The notes under the pieces are model-generated. The model searched no databases, had not been told where the DNA came from, and saw nothing but the letters and a program-made list of their open reading frames with translations. A DNA stretch of 64,000 nt from CAYPNF01 sp964411985 (GTDB lineage: Bacteria; Verrucomicrobiota; Verrucomicrobiia; Limisphaerales; J093), in the NCBI GenBank assembly GCA_964411985.1, contig CAYPNF010000019.1, positions 67,693-131,692 on the forward strand, in the 5' to 3' direction. The position numbers and the translations under genes are program-made. Positions 38,316 to 46,753 of this stretch are shown here, piece after piece; the stretch's first letter is position 1; every line of letters begins with the position of its first letter.

Positions 38316-39464
38316 ATGAATCAGAGCACTCATTTCGACGAGGCACCCTCAACGGCGGCGCTCACCAAACCTCTCTACCCCTTGCAAGCGAGGAACCGTC
38401 CCAGCCGAAGGCCGGGGGCGGAGTTCTGCCTTGGGCTCGCGATCGTCTCTGTGGTCTTGCTCACCGCTGCGTCCGTACACTCGCAGACGCCGCTGGCTGA
38501 GTCGTTGGGAAAATCCGGATTCAAAATTGTGTACGAGAGCTACGTCGACGATAACTCCGACCTTTACGTCATGAGTGCCGACGGGTCCGGTTCCGTAAAA
38601 CTGACGAACACCCCCAAGGAGCAGGAACACTACCCGCAAGTCTCACCTGATGGAAAGAAACTCTGCTTTGTGTCCGACGTGGGTGAAGGCCGAGAGACCG
38701 TGCGGAGCGTCTACTTGATGGATATCGACGGCAGCAACCGGAAGAAGGTAGCGGATCACGCCCGGGAACCTTTCTGGAGCCCGGACGGCAAAGTCATCGG
38801 TTTCCTACCCCAGGAGTTCCCCAAGTTTGACATCATCGATTTTTCTACGCGGGGCATGAGTTTTTATGACTTGGCCACCGGCAAAGTGGAACCTCACGTG
38901 AACACCACCAACCTGCATCACCTCTACAATCCCAGCTGGTCTGCGAACGGTAAATGGATCGCTGCGACGGTGCATGCTGGTATGGGCTTTGACCACGCCA
39001 TTTTGCTCATCGAAGCCCACGGCAAGAAGATCATTGATCTAAAGATCCACGGTTGTCGTCCCTGTTTCAGCCCCGACGGCAAGCGCTTGGCTTGGGGCCC
39101 TGGCGACCACGAACTGGCGGCCGCGCCGATCAATCTCGACGCGGACCAACCGGCGGTTGGGAACTGGGTCGTGCGCATCGAGGATAAACCCGCGAAGATC
39201 TACCACATCGACTGGTCGCCCGACGGCCAGTTACTCGCCTTCAGCCGCGGTCCCGACATCGGGGGGGATCCGAGCAAGCCAGGCACCCACCAAGCCGCTG
39301 CAGAAATCCATGGTGTCTATGGCAAAGGGTGGAACATCGGGGTGGTCAGGACCGACCGGGCGTCCGACTTGAACTTGAGCAATGCCACCTCTGCGGATTT
39401 CCACATGCTTACCACCAACGGTTTCAGCAACAAAGAGCCCTCTTGGTTTCAGCCGCGCCGCTGA
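38316..39464 (+). CDS. TolB-like PD40 beta-propeller protein, exported
   Basis: 382 residues with a membrane or signal segment (FCLGLAIVSVVLLTAASVHS) about 38-57 residues from the start, so the true start could be later. PD40/TolB blades follow: NSDLYVMSADGSGSVKLTN, YPQVSPDGKKLCFVSD, EPFWSPDGKVIGFL, YNPSWSANGKWIAAT, RPCFSPDGKRLAWG and YHIDWSPDGQLLAFSRG. Such propellers act as periplasmic interaction platforms. It lies between two related SUMF1-like lipoprotein genes with 23- and 52-bp gaps, so a complex among the three is a fair guess. Confidence 0.83.
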   Translation: MNQSTHFDEAPSTAALTKPLYPLQARNRPSRRPGAEFCLGLAIVSVVLLTAASVHSQTPLAESLGKSGFKIVYESYVDDNSDLYVMSADGSGSVKLTNTPKEQEHYPQVSPDGKKLCFVSDVGEGRETVRSVYLMDIDGSNRKKVADHAREPFWSPDGKVIGFLPQEFPKFDIIDFSTRGMSFYDLATGKVEPHVNTTNLHHLYNPSWSANGKWIAATVHAGMGFDHAILLIEAHGKKIIDLKIHGCRPCFSPDGKRLAWGPGDHELAAAPINLDADQPAVGNWVVRIEDKPAKIYHIDWSPDGQLLAFSRGPDIGGDPSKPGTHQAAAEIHGVYGKGWNIGVVRTDRASDLNLSNATSADFHMLTTNGFSNKEPSWFQPRR

Positions 39465-39516
39465 GCAGATGCTGGCACTGCGGTCCGTGGCTTAACCATT
39501 CACTCTATCGCCTTTC

Positions 39517-40449
39517 ATGACCCTCTCTCATTCGGTTTCACTGGTCGTCCTTTTGGGACTGCTTACGTCGTGCGAACCCGCGGGCCCGAAACCATCGGGG
39601 GAGGGCACTACCGCGGACGTGTCGGTTCAGGCCAAACTCGATGGGGCGGGGCCCGTCTCGATCACCACCAAATCGGGCGTCGAGATGGTTTACATTCCTG
39701 GTGGCGAATTCACCATGGGCAGTGACCGCGGGAACCCCGACGAAGCACCTCCGCATCGCGTCCGGCTGAGTCCGTTTCTGATCGACAAGTTTGAGGTGAC
39801 GCACGAGGCGTTCGCCAAGGCGCAAATCCCTAATCCGTCGCATTGGCAGGATAGCCCGCAAAAACCGGTCGAGCGGGTCCGTTGGCGAGATGCCAAGCGC
39901 TATTGCAACGAACGCTCCCTGCTGGAGGGTCTACAGCCGTGCTACAACGAGAAGACCACGGATTGGGAATGCAACTTCAGGGCTACCGGCTACCGGTTGC
40001 CGACCGAGGCTGAATGGGAATGTGCCTGCCGAGCCGGAACGGAGGGCCCCTACGACTTTGGGACCGCTGACAAGCTGCGCCAGCACGCGTGGATGGCGGA
40101 GAACTCCGACCAAAAGACCCATCCGGTTGGCCAGAAGAAGCCGAACGGCTTCGGCATCTTCGACCTCTACGGAAACGTCTCCGAGTGGTGCGAGGACGTT
40201 TACAGCCCCACTTACTACCGTGAGAGTCCTGCGGTTGACCCGCAAGGCCCCGTGAACCCGGGCAAAGACGTCAAGCGCGTGATCCGGGGAGGTAGTTGGA
40301 AATCGAGTCCGGGCCAATGCCTGGCCACCGCCCGGCAGGGGGAAAGAACCGGGGACACAGATGCCTGTTTCTCTACCGACTTTTGCGGCTTCCGCTGCGT
40401 GCGTCGTGTCACCCTGGAGGAGTTGAGTGCTTTGAAAGGTTCGAAGTAG
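39517..40449 (+). CDS. SUMF1/FGE-like lipoprotein (paralogue)
   Basis: 310 residues; signal MTLSHSVSLVVLLGLLTSC ends in a lipobox. The domain spans about residues 48-300: YIPGGEFTMGSDRGNPDEA, FLIDKFEVTHEAFAKAQ, LEGLQPCYNEKTTDWECNF, YRLPTEAEWECACRAG, GIFDLYGNVSEWCED, VIRGGSW and CGFRCVRR. It shares the LEGLQPCY insertion with the protein at 37393, so the two are duplicates within the operon. As there, only the second FGE cysteine (PGQCLATAR) is kept. It probably sits in the outer-membrane periplasmic face. The MBOAT gene starts 33 bp downstream. Confidence 0.88.
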   Translation: MTLSHSVSLVVLLGLLTSCEPAGPKPSGEGTTADVSVQAKLDGAGPVSITTKSGVEMVYIPGGEFTMGSDRGNPDEAPPHRVRLSPFLIDKFEVTHEAFAKAQIPNPSHWQDSPQKPVERVRWRDAKRYCNERSLLEGLQPCYNEKTTDWECNFRATGYRLPTEAEWECACRAGTEGPYDFGTADKLRQHAWMAENSDQKTHPVGQKKPNGFGIFDLYGNVSEWCEDVYSPTYYRESPAVDPQGPVNPGKDVKRVIRGGSWKSSPGQCLATARQGERTGDTDACFSTDFCGFRCVRRVTLEELSALKGSK

Positions 40450-40482
40450 CCGAGGCAAACACCCCCAATCCTTTCCAACGCC

Positions 40483-42084
40483 ATGCTCTTTCACACCTGG
40501 CCTTTCTTGGTCTTCCTCATGGTGGTGCTGCCGGTGTTTTTCGCTCTCCGAAGAACATCACTATGGCTGCCATGGTTGACGCTGGCCTCGTACTTCTTTT
40601 ACGGCTGGTGGAATCCCTACTACCTGCTGTTGGTCCTATATTCCACCTTCCTCGATTTTGGTCTCGTGGCTCTCATGGACCACTGTCCGCGAGAGGGGGG
40701 GAAGGTCGATGTAATGGGACGTCTCACCCGCCTGCGCTTTGGTGACCGGGTGCTCAAAGTCGCGTTCCTCGGCTCGGTTCTGGCCGCTGTGGGAATCCTA
40801 TGCCTGGCGGTGGTAGGTCCCAAGACCCTTCGGCCCACAATGGCAGGGCTGGGTGTGTTGGTGCTGCTTATGGGGTTGGGAGCTCTCTACAGCAGTCGTA
40901 AAATCTGGCTCCTGATAAGCCTGGTCAACAACCTGGCTCTGCTGCTTTTCTTTAAGTACGCGCGTTTCTTCGCCGAGAACCTGAACGTGGTATTTTCTTG
41001 GCTCCACGTGCCCTTCAAGCTGGCCGACCCCTCGACCCTCATGCCCTTTGGGTTCCAGTATCTGCTTCCCGTCGGTATTTCGTTTTTTACTTTCCAGTCT
41101 CTGAGTTACACGATCGATTTCTATCTGGGCAAGGTGCATCGTGAACGGCATTTTCTGCGGTTTGCCACCTTCGTCTGTTTCTTCCCGCAACTCATGGCGG
41201 GCCCCATCGAGCGCGCTCGCCACCTGTTGCCACAGTTCAATCAGTTCCCGCCGGTGCGCCTGCAAAACTTCACCGATGGCGCTTCCCTGTTTCTCGTCGG
41301 GCTCTTCAAGAAACTGGCGCTGGCCAACTATCTGTCCTTCTACGTCGAGCGGGTCTATGACAACCCCGGCAACTTTGGCGCCCCAGCCCTGTTCCTCGCC
41401 ACCGTGGCTTTCGGATGGCAGATCTTCTTCGACTTCAGTGGCTACACCGATATGGCGCGCGGCGTGGCGAAGTTGATGGGTTTCAACCTGATTCTCAACT
41501 TCAACAATCCCTACCTCGCTACCGGTCTGGGTGAATTCTGGTCGCGCTGGCATATCAGCCTCTCCAGCTGGTTCCGCGACTACGTCTACATCCCCTTGGG
41601 GGGCAACCGGGGAGGGACTCTGCTTACCTATCGCAACCTGTTCCTCACGTTCTTGATCTCTGGTATTTGGCACGGTGCCAATTGGACCTTTATGATCTGG
41701 GGAGCCTTGCACGGCCTGGGGGTGTTGATCACCCGGGAACTGGAGCGGTCGGCCACCTATCGCGAGCGAGTCCCGAAGTGGGTGAAGCAGTTCGGGGTGT
41801 TTCTTTTCGTTTCCTTTACCTGGATCTTTTTCCGCGCGGACAACCTGAGCACTGCCTGGTTGATCGTGCGGCGTATCTTCTCCTCTGCTTGGAGTGACCC
41901 TCAGATCCCCGGGCTCATGTTGCTCCTCATGGCAGTAGTCTGGCTCTACCAGTTCCTGTACGAATCGAGGCTCAGGGAGTATCTTGCGGCCACTCCGGTT
42001 CGCGTCAGCCTCGCGGCTGCCATGATTGTCTACCTCTGCGTCTGTTCGTCCGGGGGCGGCGCGTTCATCTATTTCCAGTTTTGA
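40483..42084 (+). CDS. MBOAT family O-acyltransferase (AlgI/DltB-like)
   Basis: 533 residues with about ten or more membrane segments. The family blocks are present: FFKYARFF, PVGISFFTFQSLSYTIDFY, FVCFFPQLMAGPIERARHLLPQF, FFDFSGYTDMARGVAKLMG, NFNNPYLATGLGEFWSRWHIS, LSSWFRDYVYIPLGGNRGG and the catalytic-histidine block SGIWHGANWTFMIWGALHG. It should move an acyl (probably acetyl) group across the membrane for transfer to an extracellular polymer, as AlgI does for alginate. The SGNH-like partner starts 1 bp after its stop. Confidence 0.93.
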   Translation: MLFHTWPFLVFLMVVLPVFFALRRTSLWLPWLTLASYFFYGWWNPYYLLLVLYSTFLDFGLVALMDHCPREGGKVDVMGRLTRLRFGDRVLKVAFLGSVLAAVGILCLAVVGPKTLRPTMAGLGVLVLLMGLGALYSSRKIWLLISLVNNLALLLFFKYARFFAENLNVVFSWLHVPFKLADPSTLMPFGFQYLLPVGISFFTFQSLSYTIDFYLGKVHRERHFLRFATFVCFFPQLMAGPIERARHLLPQFNQFPPVRLQNFTDGASLFLVGLFKKLALANYLSFYVERVYDNPGNFGAPALFLATVAFGWQIFFDFSGYTDMARGVAKLMGFNLILNFNNPYLATGLGEFWSRWHISLSSWFRDYVYIPLGGNRGGTLLTYRNLFLTFLISGIWHGANWTFMIWGALHGLGVLITRELERSATYRERVPKWVKQFGVFLFVSFTWIFFRADNLSTAWLIVRRIFSSAWSDPQIPGLMLLLMAVVWLYQFLYESRLREYLAATPVRVSLAAAMIVYLCVCSSGGGAFIYFQF

Positions 42085-42085
42085 T

Positions 42086-43273
42086 ATGCAGACCCCGTCG
42101 GCACTCTCAACACCTCACCGGATTTCGCCTGACTCCGCAGGAAAGGACGTTCCGTTTGGCGTCAATGAAATGAGGCTCAACGCCCGGCAGTGGGTCGCCA
42201 CGTTTCTCATCGTGGGGCTGGTCTGGCTCATGACCCCCTGGGTTTGGGAGCGACTAGAGCGGTTCGAGACCGGCCCGAACTACCGCATTCCCTATCAGCT
42301 CAGTAAGGACTACTGGCTTTACGGCCGACGTGTGGCTCAGGCGCTTGGCCCCGACCGCATTCCCGTGCTCGGAGATTCCGTGGTTTGGGGGGAATATGTG
42401 GCTCCGGACGGCACCCTATCGCACTTCTTAAACCGGGAGGTTGGAACCGTCGATCGCTTCGTCAACCTGGGTTTGAACGGCCTGTTTCCACTCGCTCAGG
42501 AAGGTTTGGTAAAGTACTACGCTAGGCCGCTCCGCCATCAAAAGGTGATCGTGCAATGCAACGTTCTCTGGATGACCAGTCCCAAGGCGGACCTGAGCTC
42601 AGAGAAAGAGGAACTCTTCAACCACTCCCGTCTGGTGCCTCAGTTCAGCCCCAGGATTCCATGTTACCGGGCCGATTCCAACGAACGGATCAGCGCCCTC
42701 TTGCAGCGAGAGTTCGGGTTTCTACAGTGGGTGGGCCACCTGCAAAACGCCTATTTTGGACAAAAGAGCGTCCTGAGCTGGACCCTCGAGGAGGATGGCG
42801 GCAGTCCGGGGCGGTACCCCAACGCACTCCGAAATCCGTTGGCGCAGATCTCGCTTACGGTTCCTGAGGCCTTGCAGAAGGACCCGGATCGCGGGCCCCA
42901 GAGTCCCCGGCATCGGGCTTGGTCGGCCAATGGCGAAGGCACGGCGCACTTTGAGTGGGTTGACCTTGATGTCTCGCTTCAGTGGCGTGCTTTTCAGCGC
43001 GTGGTGGCCACCTTGAAAACGCGCGGGAACCATGTGCTGGTGGTCCTTGGGCCTTTCAACGAGCACATGCTGGCGGAGGCAAACCGCCCAGCCTACCGAC
43101 GCTTGCGAGACGGGATCGCCGCATGGCTGAGCCAAAACCAAATACCGACCGTGTCCCCCGAGCCTCTGCCCAGCCACCTTTACGCTGACGCCAGCCATCC
43201 GCTCACTGAAGGTTATGAGCTGCTGGCCAGGCGGCTCCACCAAAGCCCGCAGTTCCAGGCGTGGCTGAGATAA
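42086..43273 (+). CDS. SGNH/AlgJ-like membrane-anchored protein, MBOAT partner
   Basis: 395 residues from the ATG at 42086, one base after the MBOAT stop; the ATG at 42170 (MRLNARQWV) is an alternative giving a shorter tail. One N-terminal membrane anchor (VATFLIVGLVWLMTPWVW). SGNH-like blocks: LGDSVVWGEYV (block I Gly-Asp-Ser), NLGLNGL (block II Gly), and YADASHPL (block V Asp and His). AlgJ/AlgX/PatB-type proteins with this fold complete transfer of the acetyl group to a polysaccharide outside. Tight coupling with the MBOAT gene supports this. Acceptor polymer unknown; no polysaccharide synthase is nearby. Confidence 0.82.
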   Translation: MQTPSALSTPHRISPDSAGKDVPFGVNEMRLNARQWVATFLIVGLVWLMTPWVWERLERFETGPNYRIPYQLSKDYWLYGRRVAQALGPDRIPVLGDSVVWGEYVAPDGTLSHFLNREVGTVDRFVNLGLNGLFPLAQEGLVKYYARPLRHQKVIVQCNVLWMTSPKADLSSEKEELFNHSRLVPQFSPRIPCYRADSNERISALLQREFGFLQWVGHLQNAYFGQKSVLSWTLEEDGGSPGRYPNALRNPLAQISLTVPEALQKDPDRGPQSPRHRAWSANGEGTAHFEWVDLDVSLQWRAFQRVVATLKTRGNHVLVVLGPFNEHMLAEANRPAYRRLRDGIAAWLSQNQIPTVSPEPLPSHLYADASHPLTEGYELLARRLHQSPQFQAWLR

Positions 43274-43274
43274 C

Positions 43275-44549
43275 CTATTTGACCCACTGGCGGAGCTGGG
43301 CGAGGACGCGGGTGGTCAGAGAAGGGCCAATGGTCTCCGGGGAGCCGGTGACGGGCAGACGGTGGGTTCGGACGGGGCTATCGCCGAGCGTCAAACGGAG
43401 AGTGACGAACGTCGCTTTCTGACCGTCGGTTTCCACTGGCCCGACCCAGAGCACTCCCTGACTACCGCTAAGCTGGCGCGCCCGGATCGCTAGCTCGTCC
43501 GGGGATTCCCCTGCAGCAGTCAACATCGCCTTGAGGGTTTGGCTACCGGGGGAGGCCCACGCCCCTTTGAGGATGGTGCTCCCATCACTGGTCGCGGCCA
43601 AGGCAGAGGCTACTGCGCCGCCCGAGCCCAACTCTACAAGAGCCAAAGTCACACCATTACGTTTCAACGCCTTGACCGTCTCCTGCTCGAGCGTGGATCC
43701 ATCCTCGCCGTAGCAAGAGTCACCGAGGTGCCGCAGGATCTCCTGTTTGAGCGTGGCCAAACGCGCTGCAGCATTCGGGGTCGCATCCGGCAGCGAGAAC
43801 GAGAAGTCCACCCGCGCACCTTCGAACGCGGAGGATTGGATGATGTCTGGCGCGATGGCCACCTTGTCCTTGAGAACCTGGTCGATGGCGGATTGGCCCA
43901 GGCCCACGAACCGGAGGGTAAGGGAAGCGCTGGGCGGCCGCACACCGTAGCGCTTCATGAGCCAGGGAACCACCTGACCCAGAACCATCGGCTGCAGTTC
44001 CCGAGGGGGGCCAGGCAAGGCGATGATCGGGATCGGCAAAGCGTCAAACCGCAATCCCACGGCGCTACCGGTGGTGTTGGTGAAATACCCGCCCCGCACC
44101 GGCGTCTCGGCCTGGCGCCGCAGGTTTGCGGCCAATTGGGCATCCTTTCGGCCGAACCGTTTCTCGAGCAAATCAATCACTGCCGGGTTTTCTTCCAGCG
44201 CGATGCCCGTGAACTCGGAGATGGACTGCCGGGTAACATCGTTTTCGGTCGGCCCCAGACCGCCAGTCACCAGGATCAGGGTAGCGTGGTTGGTGGCGAA
44301 GGCTAAGGCCTCCTCAATGTGGCCGGGGCGGTCGTCTACGATCATCGAGCCAACGCAATGCAGACCAAAGGGCCGCAGGGTCCGGGTGAGAAAGAGGGTG
44401 TGCGCATCGGCGTAGGCCCCATCCAGGATCTCTGTCCCCGTGATGAGCACCACGTAGGTCCGGTCCACTGTCCGAACGGGTTCGGCATTCCAGGCCAATC
44501 CTGACCCCAGAATGGCGCTCAACAACCAAAAGCAAAGACGCATCTTCAT
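43275..44549 (-). CDS. Exported CinA-like protein
   Basis: 424 residues from the ATG at 44547-44549, which begins a signal peptide (MKMRLCFWLLSAILGSGLAWNAEP). The N-terminal part is the MoaB/Mog-like domain of CinA (ITGTEILDGAYADAHTLFL, SMIVDDRPGHIEEALAFA, TLILVTGGLGPTENDVTRQSI, TTGSAVG, LPGPPRELQPM). The C-terminal part corresponds to the CinA nicotinamide-nucleotide amidase domain, but the usual E-S-C-T-G-G nucleophile block reads ELGSGGAVASAL, so the amidase is probably inactive. CinA proteins are normally cytosolic (pyridine nucleotide repair, competence), so export is odd. It converges on the SGNH gene, the two stops being 1 bp apart. Confidence 0.84.
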   Translation of the reverse strand: MKMRLCFWLLSAILGSGLAWNAEPVRTVDRTYVVLITGTEILDGAYADAHTLFLTRTLRPFGLHCVGSMIVDDRPGHIEEALAFATNHATLILVTGGLGPTENDVTRQSISEFTGIALEENPAVIDLLEKRFGRKDAQLAANLRRQAETPVRGGYFTNTTGSAVGLRFDALPIPIIALPGPPRELQPMVLGQVVPWLMKRYGVRPPSASLTLRFVGLGQSAIDQVLKDKVAIAPDIIQSSAFEGARVDFSFSLPDATPNAAARLATLKQEILRHLGDSCYGEDGSTLEQETVKALKRNGVTLALVELGSGGAVASALAATSDGSTILKGAWASPGSQTLKAMLTAAGESPDELAIRARQLSGSQGVLWVGPVETDGQKATFVTLRLTLGDSPVRTHRLPVTGSPETIGPSLTTRVLAQLRQWVK

Positions 44550-44724
44550 AATGTGATCCGCCCGAAAGTTGCTCCAGAGCATGCCGGCTGTAAAAGCTTT
44601 TTCCCGAGTGCCTGCAGATTTCCACAAGATCCCAGCCCCCCCTTCCGACGATGCTTTTGCCAATTACGAGTTGACTGCGGCGGGCGAAGGGGGAGATTAA
44701 CCCCATAACCCGGAACCAGTTTCT

Positions 44725-45681
44725 ATGATCGCCCCAAAAAGCAATTCTCCGATCCGAACCGGCACCTCAACACCATGGGCGTCACTGCACCCGCCGAGGT
44801 GTGCCGGCTTCACCCTCATCGAGCTGCTGGTCGTCATTGCCATCATTGCCATCCTGGCCGGAATGCTGCTGCCCGCGTTGTCCAAGGCCAAGACCAAGGC
44901 TCAAGGCATCAAGTGCCTCGGCAACATGAAGCAGCTGTCACTCGCTTCTCGCCTCTATAGCGATGACTACCGTGGATTGTTCTTTCCCAACACCTATGGC
45001 GGTGACGGATGGGTTCGCGGGGTCCTCGATTTCAACGGAGCCAATGCGGACAATTGGGATCGTGACTCCCTCGTCAGCCCGAAGAGCGCTGTGCTCGGCC
45101 CTTATACCACCGAGCCGGGCATCTACCAGTGTCCTGGCGATTGGACTACCGTGAAACGTCCGGGAGTCGGGGTGGTGCGGCGAATCCGCAGTGTCGCCGC
45201 CAGCCAGGCGGTTGGCACCTGGTCCGATGGTAAGTCCCCGACCATGGGCTATTGGCTGGACTCAGGGTTGGTTGGTGGCTCGCTCACCAATCCCGGCGGG
45301 AAATGGCGGGTCTATGGTCGAGAGTCGGACATCGTCAGTCCCTCTCCCTCCATGCTCTGGGTGTTTATCGATGAGCACCCCGCCAGCATCAATGACGGTG
45401 GGTTTGGTTTTCGCATGCCGAACACTTTTGCCGACACCAAGAGCCTTGGATGGGTGGACTTTCCTGCCGGTTTCCACAACAACGCGGGGGCTCTCTCCTT
45501 TGCCGACGGACACGCTGAGACGCACCGGTGGATCGAATCGACCTCTCGTGGCCCTGGGGGCTTGGATGCGAAGGTCACCGATTTTGCCAAGCTCAACAAG
45601 GGCAACATTGCGAACAACCGCGACATCTGGTGGATGGCACAACGCACTTCGTCGCTGGACAATGGGCAGGATCCCTGGTGA
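44725..45681 (+). CDS. Prepilin-type N-terminal domain protein (H-X9-DG type)
   Basis: 318 residues. A leader of about 27 residues ends in Gly before FTLIELLVVIAIIAILAGML (prepilin peptidase site and methylated Phe). The globular part has AKTKAQGIKCLGNMKQLSLA, GIYQCPGDW, VFIDEHPASINDGGFGFRM and GALSFADGHAETHRWI, matching the protein at 34337 block for block. Divergent from the exported CinA-like gene (175 bp apart). Function presumed to be secreted or pseudopilus-associated; no pilus assembly genes are present. Confidence 0.87.
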   Translation: MIAPKSNSPIRTGTSTPWASLHPPRCAGFTLIELLVVIAIIAILAGMLLPALSKAKTKAQGIKCLGNMKQLSLASRLYSDDYRGLFFPNTYGGDGWVRGVLDFNGANADNWDRDSLVSPKSAVLGPYTTEPGIYQCPGDWTTVKRPGVGVVRRIRSVAASQAVGTWSDGKSPTMGYWLDSGLVGGSLTNPGGKWRVYGRESDIVSPSPSMLWVFIDEHPASINDGGFGFRMPNTFADTKSLGWVDFPAGFHNNAGALSFADGHAETHRWIESTSRGPGGLDAKVTDFAKLNKGNIANNRDIWWMAQRTSSLDNGQDPW

Positions 45682-46004
45682 TTAGACTGAGCGGATAGTG
45701 GGCTGGCTAGTGGATGAGATGAGAAGACCAGGGCAGGGCCCGGAAAGGCGCCAGGATGGGGGTCGATGAGTAGGCCTGGGGGTTCGGGGGGATTTCGGCA
45801 AAGGGGGCAGAAAGTCAATGGCGAGGGTGAAGTGAGAGTAGCTCACTTCCTGGAGTTTGAACTTTACAGGGCCTGCTGGTCTTCTATCCTCGGTTCAGGA
45901 AGGTGAAAACTGCCCCCCAATCTCGTACCTAATCGGGCGTGTTCGCCGATGAACGGGAGCTCAAATCAGGGGGCATTGAACATACAGCAAAGGAGAGGTG
46001 ATTC
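45682..46004. other. 323-bp non-coding gap with a hairpin and a strong ribosome-binding site
   Basis: No gene is seen. A hairpin GAAGTGAG / AGTAG / CTCACTTC lies at 45829-45849, followed by only loose T-rich sequence, and may end the prepilin-like transcript. AAGGAGAGGTG at 45990-46000, 4 bp before the ATG at 46005, is the strongest Shine-Dalgarno in the window and fixes the next gene's start. Confidence 0.6.
45829..45849 (+). terminator. Possible terminator hairpin after the prepilin-like gene
   Basis: Eight perfect base pairs with a five-base loop. It lies 148 bp after the stop and has no uninterrupted T tract, so efficiency is doubtful. Confidence 0.35.
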
Positions 46005-46667
46005 ATGATGGTTCCAGTCAAGATCCAATGTGGATGCGGGCAGCGCTATGCGTTCGACTTAGAGACCGCGGATGGACGGATGCCCGCACCGGTGGCTTGT
46101 CCCGCCTGTGGGGTGGACGGCACTTCAGTGGCTGAGGCGGTAGCGACTCAAGCAGTTCAAGCGCGACCCCAAGTGGTTGCGAGGTCGGGCAACAGACCTG
46201 GCTTTCAACCTCATGCCGCTGCGATGTCGGATGATTCGGGCGGCCCAGCCGCAGGACAGGCGGTGATTGTTCCGGCGTCCAAGCGGCTTCCTGGCCAACT
46301 GGAGCCTACTCAAGCACTGCACGAGGCTCGGGCGAAAGTACTGTGGGGTGATACGCGCGAAGACGTCGTCAAGTTTCTGAGTCTTCATGGGATGGGTCGC
46401 GAGGAAGCTGCGGAACTGGTGCAGCCGATGTTTCAGGAGCGAGCTGCCACCATTCGCTCGACCGGCCTGAGGAGGATTCTGAGTGGTTGCGGCATGATCT
46501 GTGTTCCGATCGTTGCCTTCGTGTGCTTCTCCAGGATGGGGGTGCTTCCCATCAAGCTCTTCGCGATGACCGTGGCGGTAGGGTTGTGGGGCGCGTGGAG
46601 GGCGCTCAATGGAGGGATCATGCTCGCCTCCCCGGGCACGGCATCGGGCGACGTAGCCGAACACTAG
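46005..46667 (+). CDS. Zinc-ribbon membrane protein of unknown function
   Basis: 220 residues. The start has two cysteine pairs (KIQCGCGQRYAFD and VACPACGVDG) that make a zinc ribbon, as found in many short regulatory or membrane proteins of this phylum. A flexible Ala/Gln/Pro-rich linker leads to a helical segment (LHEARAKVLWGDTREDVVKFLSLHG, REEAAELVQPMFQERAATI) and two C-terminal membrane helices (CGMICVPIVAFVCFSRMG, LFAMTVAVGLWGAWRALNGG). Start fixed by the AAGGAGAGGTG four bases upstream. Neighbours do not indicate a role. Confidence 0.78.
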   Translation: MMVPVKIQCGCGQRYAFDLETADGRMPAPVACPACGVDGTSVAEAVATQAVQARPQVVARSGNRPGFQPHAAAMSDDSGGPAAGQAVIVPASKRLPGQLEPTQALHEARAKVLWGDTREDVVKFLSLHGMGREEAAELVQPMFQERAATIRSTGLRRILSGCGMICVPIVAFVCFSRMGVLPIKLFAMTVAVGLWGAWRALNGGIMLASPGTASGDVAEH

Positions 46668-46753
46668 GAGGGTGAGGGGATTCCGGGGCCGGGCTCTCCC
46701 CTGGAAGTGGCTTCTCTCTTGTGCCGCTCAGGTCGCCTGCGTAGGCTCGCGGG

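Noticed and set aside
37393..40449. Annotation of the two lipoproteins as sulfatase-activating FGE
   Set aside because: One of the two required cysteines is missing in each and no sulfatase gene is in the window.
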